In this document: positions 57,597 to 64,000 of the stretch, in pieces
How positions within the stretch are numbered: the stretch's first letter is position 1
How the letters are laid out: each line of letters begins with the position of its first letter
Source: Alopecurus myosuroides
Lineage: Eukaryota > Streptophyta > Magnoliopsida > Poales > Poaceae
Length of the DNA stretch: 64,000 nt
Reading direction: 5' to 3'
NCBI GenBank assembly: GCA_028641055.1
Contig: CM054062.1
Span: 13,986,826 to 14,050,825, forward strand
The notes under the pieces: generated by a model
Told to the model about the DNA's origin: nothing
The model's database searches: none
The model's input: the letters and a program-made list of their open reading frames with translations, nothing else
Position numbers and translations under genes: made by a program

Positions 57597-59253
57597 GGCC
57601 TAAAAGGAATATGCCCGAGAGGCAATAATAAAGTGTTTATTATCTTATTCCTTGTTTATGATAAATCTTTATTTCTCATGCTAGAATTGTATTAACCGGA
57701 AACGTTGATACATGTGTGTTTAATAAACAAACAATGGTTCCTAGTAAAGCCGCTCTTTTAACTAGCTCGGTGATTAATAGATGGTCAAGGTTTCCTGATC
57801 ATGAAGATTGGATGTTGTTAACAACGAGGTCATGTCATTAGATGAATGATGTGATGAGAACATACCCAATATCAAGATAACAATACGATCAAGTCATTTA
57901 GTTTATATTGTTATATCTTGCGTACGAAGTAACTTATTCCTTAGACCATGAGATCATGTCAATCACTGATACCGGAAGGGTGCTTTGATGTCATCAAACG
58001 TCACACCGTAACAGGGTGACTGTAAAGGTGTCGTTAGGTATTCAGAAAGTATTAGTTGAGGATCATGGATCAAGAGTGGGATTTGTCCATCCAAAATGAC
58101 GGAGAGATATACTCTGGGCCCTCTCGGTGATATCACATCGAAACCGCTTGCAAGCACGTGATATGATCACAAGGATGTTATATCACGGGAACGAGAAAAG
58201 AGTACTTGTCGGTAACGAGATTGAACAAGGCATGGTTGATACAAATGATCGAATCTCGGACAAGTAAAATATCGCGAGACAAAGGGAATAGTTCACGACG
58301 TTGATGGTTCACACGATCACGAGAGTCATCGTTGAATATATAGGAGCCATCACGGATTTCGAGATCCCGCTGTTGATTATTGATCGGAGAGGAGTATCGA
58401 TCATGTCTATCTTATTCGCGAACCGTAGGGTGAGACACTTAAGGTTCGATGACACATTTGAGAGGATACGTAATATCGAAGAATATTTTGGGGCAGCACC
58501 GAAATTGTTTCGGGGAAAATTGAAATAGTTCAAGGGGTTTTTCGTCGAATGGTTGTTAATAGGATTAACAAATGATTCTAGGTGCTATATGCAAATGTTT
58601 GTTAATGAAATTAACAAATATAAATAAATAAATAAAAATGTTTTACTTATTTATTAAAAGAAAAACTCTGGATTTTCTAAGTGGAGTTTTAATGGAAAAT
58701 GAGTGGATGTGAGTGGGGCTTGCACTCACATGAAGAGGGAAGAGGTGGGGGCACCACCATGGCTGGCCGCACCCCCTCTTGGGCTGCCTCCCCCTCCCCT
58801 ATGAAAGGAGGGTGAGAGCTCCTCTTCTTACACACACTTGCCCACTAGCTTTCCCCTCCACCCGCTGCTCCATTCCATGGTCTCCGGCTTGGCGAAGCCC
58901 TGGCCGTGGGATTCTTCTTCACCACCACGCCGTCGTGCTGCTGGAGTTCCGAGGGATCCTCTACTTCCGCGCCCCGCTGGATGGAGGGAACAGAGGTCGT
59001 CATCAACCGTACGTGTGACCGATCACGGAGGCACCGCCAGATTGCGGTGCACATCTTCTCGCTATCGGGATCGGTGTGAGTACGACTACGCCAACAACAA
59101 GACTTGATATCGTAACGCTTTGTGTCTTCGAGGGTATGTGTTTCTCCTTAACCCTCTCTTTTCCCGTTGCACTTTGTCTCCTAGATTAGATCTTGGCCTT
59201 TCGGGTGTCTCTCGCGTAGGAAAATTTTTGTTTTCTATGCAACGACCCCTTCA
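57596..59253 (+). repeat. 5' LTR of an Angela/BARE-type Copia element
   Basis: The order and wording of blocks follow the long (1.7 kb) LTR of the BARE-1/Angela group: GGAATATGCCCGAGAGGCAA, CATGCTAGAATTGTATTAACC, CAAACGTCACACCGTAAC, GGGCCCTCTCGGTGATA, CGAATCTCGGACAAGTAA, a late CCACGCCGTCGTGCTGCTGG and the end TCGCGTAGGAAAATTTTTG...CTTCA. I place the start at TGGCC (57596) and the end at CA (59252-59253). The usual TGTTGG start is not seen, so the 5' boundary is approximate. It carries many differences from family sequences as I remember them. Confidence 0.72.
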
Positions 59254-59254
59254 G

Positions 59255-59266
59255 TGGTTCAGAGCC
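59255..59266 (+). promoter_or_regulatory. primer-binding site of the Angela-type element
   Basis: TGGTTCAGAGCC one base after the LTR; the usual form is TGGTATCAGAGCC, so one base is missing and one changed. Confirms plus orientation. Confidence 0.65.
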
Positions 59267-62200
59267 AGATCTATGCGTAGATGTTTTGTACGGGTAGAAC
59301 ACATATGAGTATGTGGGCGTTGATGATCATGTTATTGCCTCCTTGAGTATTTTATGATCTTAGTGGCATAGTAGGATGAAGCTGCCCCAGACTAAGTTTA
59401 CGTGTACTATGTACGCGAGAGTTGTCTCACTTGTGGCTAAGGGGGTGTCCGTTTCTCCTACTATAGTTAAGATCTAATCTACAAAGGTTTGTTAAAAATG
59501 TGTTTATCAACGTTGTGGTTGATGTTCGTAGGTATGAACGGTTCTATCCTCGAAAGCCCCAAGCCACGTAAAATATGCAAAAATAAATTAGAAGCGTCTA
59601 ACTAGTTTTTGTTGGGCATGTGATGTGATATGGTCAATATTACAAATTTTATTATGAGATGATCTATTTTGTAAATTATTGATATACCGGAAGGTATCCA
59701 TATGATTGTCTTCTTATTGATGGACAATCAAGATTGGGGTGCCATGGTACTTGGTACCACGCCGGTGGAATGATGGAGATCAAGTGCAAGAAGGACCGTA
59801 TCATATCACGTTATCCTTACATGTGATGTCTGTGATGTTAATCCTTTTTATGCATCTTGTTTTTCTTAGATAGCAACGGTAGCATTATAAGATGACCCCT
59901 CTCACTTAATATCAAGATAAAGTGTGTTCTTCCTTAAGTATGCACCGTTAAGAAAGTTCGTCGTTTCGAGACACCATGTGATGATCGGGTGTGATAGACA
60001 CAACGTTCGCATACAACGGGTGTCTTCAAGCCTAGCATGTACAGACATGGCCTTGAAACACATGCAATACTACGGTTCTACTTGGCGAGCCTAGCATGTA
60101 CAGACATGGCCTCGGAACACGTACCGAAAGGTAAAGCATGAGTCATATGGATGATATGATGAACATGTCGATGTTCGCCTTTGAAGCTACATCATCTCAC
60201 GTGATGATTGTTTTTGGTGTAGTGAATTTGGTTCGTGTAATCACTAAAGACGACTAAGAGAGATGTTGTTTTTGAGTGGGAGTTCATGGCATAATTTTGA
60301 ATTAACTTGAACTTATTTATCATGAACAACCAATCAAAGTGAATTTGCAAAAATTGTAGTATTCATTGGCATCCACAAAACTACCTTACACTTAGATTGT
60401 TAATTGAGATTTAACTGTTATGATCTGGTAAAAAGCATTTAAGATTGGTACCGTATTAGTGAAATTTAAAATTGATTCCTATTGTAGATTTTTGGTATCT
60501 CCTACCTAGCTCCATATGATTAATGATTGATTGATCTAAAGAGCAACCAATTCCTACTTAGAATCTAGAGTCATGGTTGCTTCCATATTACTTTATCTTC
60601 AAAAGAATGTTTTGTTGATCAAGGTGATTTAGGAACTGAAAAGAGTTGTTTTCAGAAACAAACAAGTGAAAGATATATTGATATCTAGAAACTTATTTGT
60701 GGCAACATGACTGAGTATAATTTAGCGTGAAAATGTTTGCTTATATTATCTGAATATATGCAATGATTGAAGACGCCAGGCGTTTGAATATTCCAAGAAG
60801 TTGGGCGCTAAAAATTATCCTCTAAATTTCTTCCTTCGAGCTATAGTAGCTTAATCATAAATTGTTATGATGGGATGGATTAAAAGTATGGGTAAAGTCG
60901 TTTACCTTACTGGGAGATTGCTAAGAGTGGAATCAAGAAGAATACTATTAATATGGTGATATTAGTAGAACAATCAAACTCGAAGTATGACTCAATGGGT
61001 GATAGTATATGACTAACACGCCAAAGAAAATGAGCTAGTACGACTAGCATTGTTTGATGTCGAATGATTCTTCTATAAAGGAAAGGGAATATTGAAAATA
61101 GAATTACAAAAATGTATATGGCAGAAAAAGAAGATAACTGGAAATGTCCAGCTCAGGAGTATATGCTTGATATACAAGTTATAGATGTATTACTAGTTAA
61201 CAAAGTATTTTTTGGTATTTTGATACCACATTGGTTGGTATGAGTTGTCATACAAAGCAACGCAATGCAAGAAATACAAGGGCCTAAAAGGAACTAGTAA
61301 TAGATGTGGAATCGATTATGACAAGAACAGAAATAAAGTGTTATTGCGTTCATTGTCGTATCGAACCAAACATTCAAGATTTATTTTAAGAACTTAATAA
61401 GTTGTTATTTTGTTCTGGTCTTTTGTGAGAACAAATGAGATTGTTCAAACTATGACCATATTCCATAATTGATGGATATGTTGATATAAATCATGTTGGT
61501 AAAGTAAACATCTATAAAACTAAATGCTAAACGTTGCAAGACGTAAAAGAGTTTCACTTAAATTGTGAAACCACCATTTTAGTTCATATCGGAAAGGAAA
61601 ACATGAAGGAACTCCATGTTGATGGACTTCTGGAGTCATTTTATTTTGAATAAATTGACGCTTGCGAGACCTCTTCCAAAAGATGACTAGAATTCCGTTC
61701 ATAGGCCAAACTAGAATGGACGACTAATTTAATGGATATTATACATATTGATGTATATAGTCCATTATGTGTATTCATGTATGGTGGATTAATTTTTCCT
61801 TCATAATATTCTGTCGATGATTTGAGTAGATATGTGAGTATATTTATTTAAAGAGAACGAAGTTTGACTTTTTGAATTGGTTCAAATGGTTGTTAATATG
61901 AAGTAAAAATCAATGTGACAAGATAATCAAGTATTTATGATTCGATCATAAAGGATAAAGTTTGAGTTACAAGTTTAGCAAAACATCTGAGGAGTTGCAG
62001 AATTGTTCTACAACTTATACTCAAATACCTCACATTAGTTTGGAGTATTCAAGAAACAAAATAAAACCTTGTTGGACATGGTAAGATTAATAAAATTGCC
62101 ATTATAATTTTGTAGTTTATACATTAGTGACAACCGATTTTCCACTGAAAAGAGCACCATCATGATCCGTTGAAATTGACAACATATAAGATATGGTTTG

Positions 62201-64000
62201 GGTAGTGACCCGAATTGTTATTTTCTTAAGTTTTGGTATGCATAGCATGTGTAAAATGTTCACAACCAAAATGGGATACATATATGTTTATAAGGTTATC
62301 CCAACGAATCCATTGGGTATTTCTCCTATCACCGACCAAAGACAAATGTTGTTTGTCAGAAAGGGTTGATTTCTCGAGAAAGTAGTTCTTGTGAAATAAG
62401 TGAGTGGGAGGACAGTACAAACTCAACGAGATTAGAGAATCTTCGTTACCATGTCAAGAGTAGCGCAACTCTAGAAGTTGTTCCAAGGTTTTCCTATTTT
62501 GACTAAGTAGAAGACACTACATGGATTGTAGATACTTCGAATGAGTTTGCAAATTGAACCTCAAAAGTCCTAAAACTTTGTACTTAGACCAACTTGTGGT
62601 TTAAGAGTAAAGTGTTGTTTTGACAACAAAAGGACTTGGACCTTATAAAGGAAGCAAATGATGGGCCCTGACTTCGTAAAATTGACTATGAGTCATTATA
62701 TCCGCCATAGTATCCTTGTATGAATATCAAGTATGTGACTTGGTAGTCTTTTCGATAGGCTTGATGCCTAAAGATAGCAAAAGGGTCTATATAGCGACAA
62801 AGACATGGATTTTTTACATCCTTTGAAAGTTGTACTTATCGAAAAGTTGTTTTCGACGAAGTTCAAAGAGTTGAGTACTACAAGATTTTGATCTTCCGTA
62901 GTGATGCTTTAGTCTTTGCGGATAGTTCAAGCAAAAGTTACATATTATGATATGGCAGTTGAATAACAAAACCAAATCTCCTCTCGAGGAAGTTTGATAG
63001 AGGATGTGTACTTGACACAGTCTAAGAGTTCTGTAAAATTCAAAAGGTTGTTAGAAAGGTATGCACACTTCAATGGTTGAAGTGAGCATAACGAAGTTTA
63101 AATCTTTACCTTAATGAAGTTATCAAAAGAGTTTGATTCCATCATGAACGATAAAGATGCTTGTAGAGTTACAAGAAATTAAGTGGGAGCGCTATGACAT
63201 ATTTCCAATACTTTATGTATATGACATATGGTTGATTGGAAAAATATGTATTTTAAATTAACACGGTTAAGAAATTCATATTGATGAAAGGCTTAGAAGA
63301 TATTGGGCATCAATATCTATAAGAGATGGGTTGAAGCACCTGATATGATTGAAGCCAAATTACATAGATGAAATATTGAAGTAAGTCAATATCGAAATGA
63401 CAAGAAGGAGTTCTTGTCACATGGAAAATAACTAAGCAAGATTCAAGTGTTTTGACACATGATGAGCATCATTGAAATTGATATTTCTAAGTCATGTTTC
63501 CATGCTATGTACACAACCAGATGAGTCCTATGCTATAAAATGTTATAGCAGGATAATTCATATGATGATTAGACAACAGTGGGAGAGATCCTTGTGTCAT
63601 TTTAGAAATGCTAAGGATATGTTTTCTTATGTAGTAATGACAAAATATTAGTTGTAATATGTTACACTAATAGTCTTGTCATTTATTCAACTAATTTTAT
63701 CTCAATTAAAATACGTGATGAATGGTAGCACAATAGGCCGGAAGAAAGTTCCATGCTGGATTTGAAAGTGTTTCAAAATTAAAGTATTGTGACGGATACT
63801 ACAACAAAGGCTAAAGTATATCGTTGTGTTGACAGCTGATAATAAGCGTATTTTGTGTCAAGGAGTTCTTTATTGAACTTGGTGAATTTCCAAGAATGCT
63901 GATACTATGAAGCTACATTTTCACAATGTTAGTAACATTAGTTTAAGCTGAGGAATTAAGGTCTCACCGGAACTTGGTGAATTTCCAAGAATGCTAACAC
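59267..64000 (+). pseudogene. decayed gag-pol interior of the Angela-type element
   Basis: No open frame above 66 codons in 4.7 kb, where a full element would have one of over a thousand. Relics still identify it: GVFKKQNKTLLDMVR at 62042-62086 (C-terminal integrase core), LYVYDIWLIG at 63211-63240 (the RT catalytic YVDD box with Asp changed to Tyr), and VCHTK near 61245 (region before integrase). The order along the plus strand is as expected for Copia. A 29-base phrase beginning AACTTGGTGAATTTCC occurs at 63877 and again at 63970. The 3' LTR lies outside the window. Confidence 0.7.

Overview
The window is repeat-rich nuclear DNA of a grass, most likely a cool-season (Pooideae) species. The pointers are split GT-AG genes, F-box/LRR/FBD-type genes of the kind that form arrays in grasses, an LTR of BARE-1/Angela type, a Sirevirus-type Copia element, several CACTA elements, a plant LINE and a complete Mutator-like element (MULE). 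No species can be named from the sequence alone.

Host genes: one F-box/LRR/FBD family lies in a head-to-tail array on the minus strand. Gene 1 (673-2286) and gene 3 (26863-28671) have complete three-exon models of 462 and 461 codons. Gene 2 (8959-18802) is open in every exon, but exon 1 is split by an 8.2 kb MULE. Gene 4 (30522-36061) has exon 1 split by a 3.8 kb non-autonomous CACTA element and also carries a one-base frameshift. A fifth copy (20655-21278) keeps only exons 2 and 3.

Segmental duplication: unit A (4993-21370, without the later MULE) and unit B (22914-31243) are direct copies of about 8.2 kb, each holding an old LTR, a 1.15 kb internal tandem repeat, the gene 2/3 copy and the gene 4 3' exons. 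A 1.5 kb 3' fragment of a CACTA element lies exactly between them. Flanks are about 99% alike by eye, but the 3' part of gene 2 versus gene 3 is clearly more diverged.

Most interesting object: the MULE at 10389-18588 has 110-bp terminal inverted repeats, a perfect 9-bp target duplication, an intact four-exon MURA-type transposase (1036 codons) read inward from the left end, a GRF-type zinc-finger protein with a C-terminal membrane segment (167 codons) read inward from the right end, in the place where MuDR carries mudrB, and a GC-rich 136-codon orphan gene between them.

Right half (39.8-64 kb): nested transposons. A minus-strand LINE is split by a young Sirevirus-type Copia element (41215-53246; near-identical LTRs, GTCTA target duplication, broken gag and pol, open env-like third ORF). 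The LINE 5' part is entered at 55122 by a CACTA element, which is itself cut at 57596 by an Angela/BARE-type retrotransposon whose decayed interior runs off the window.
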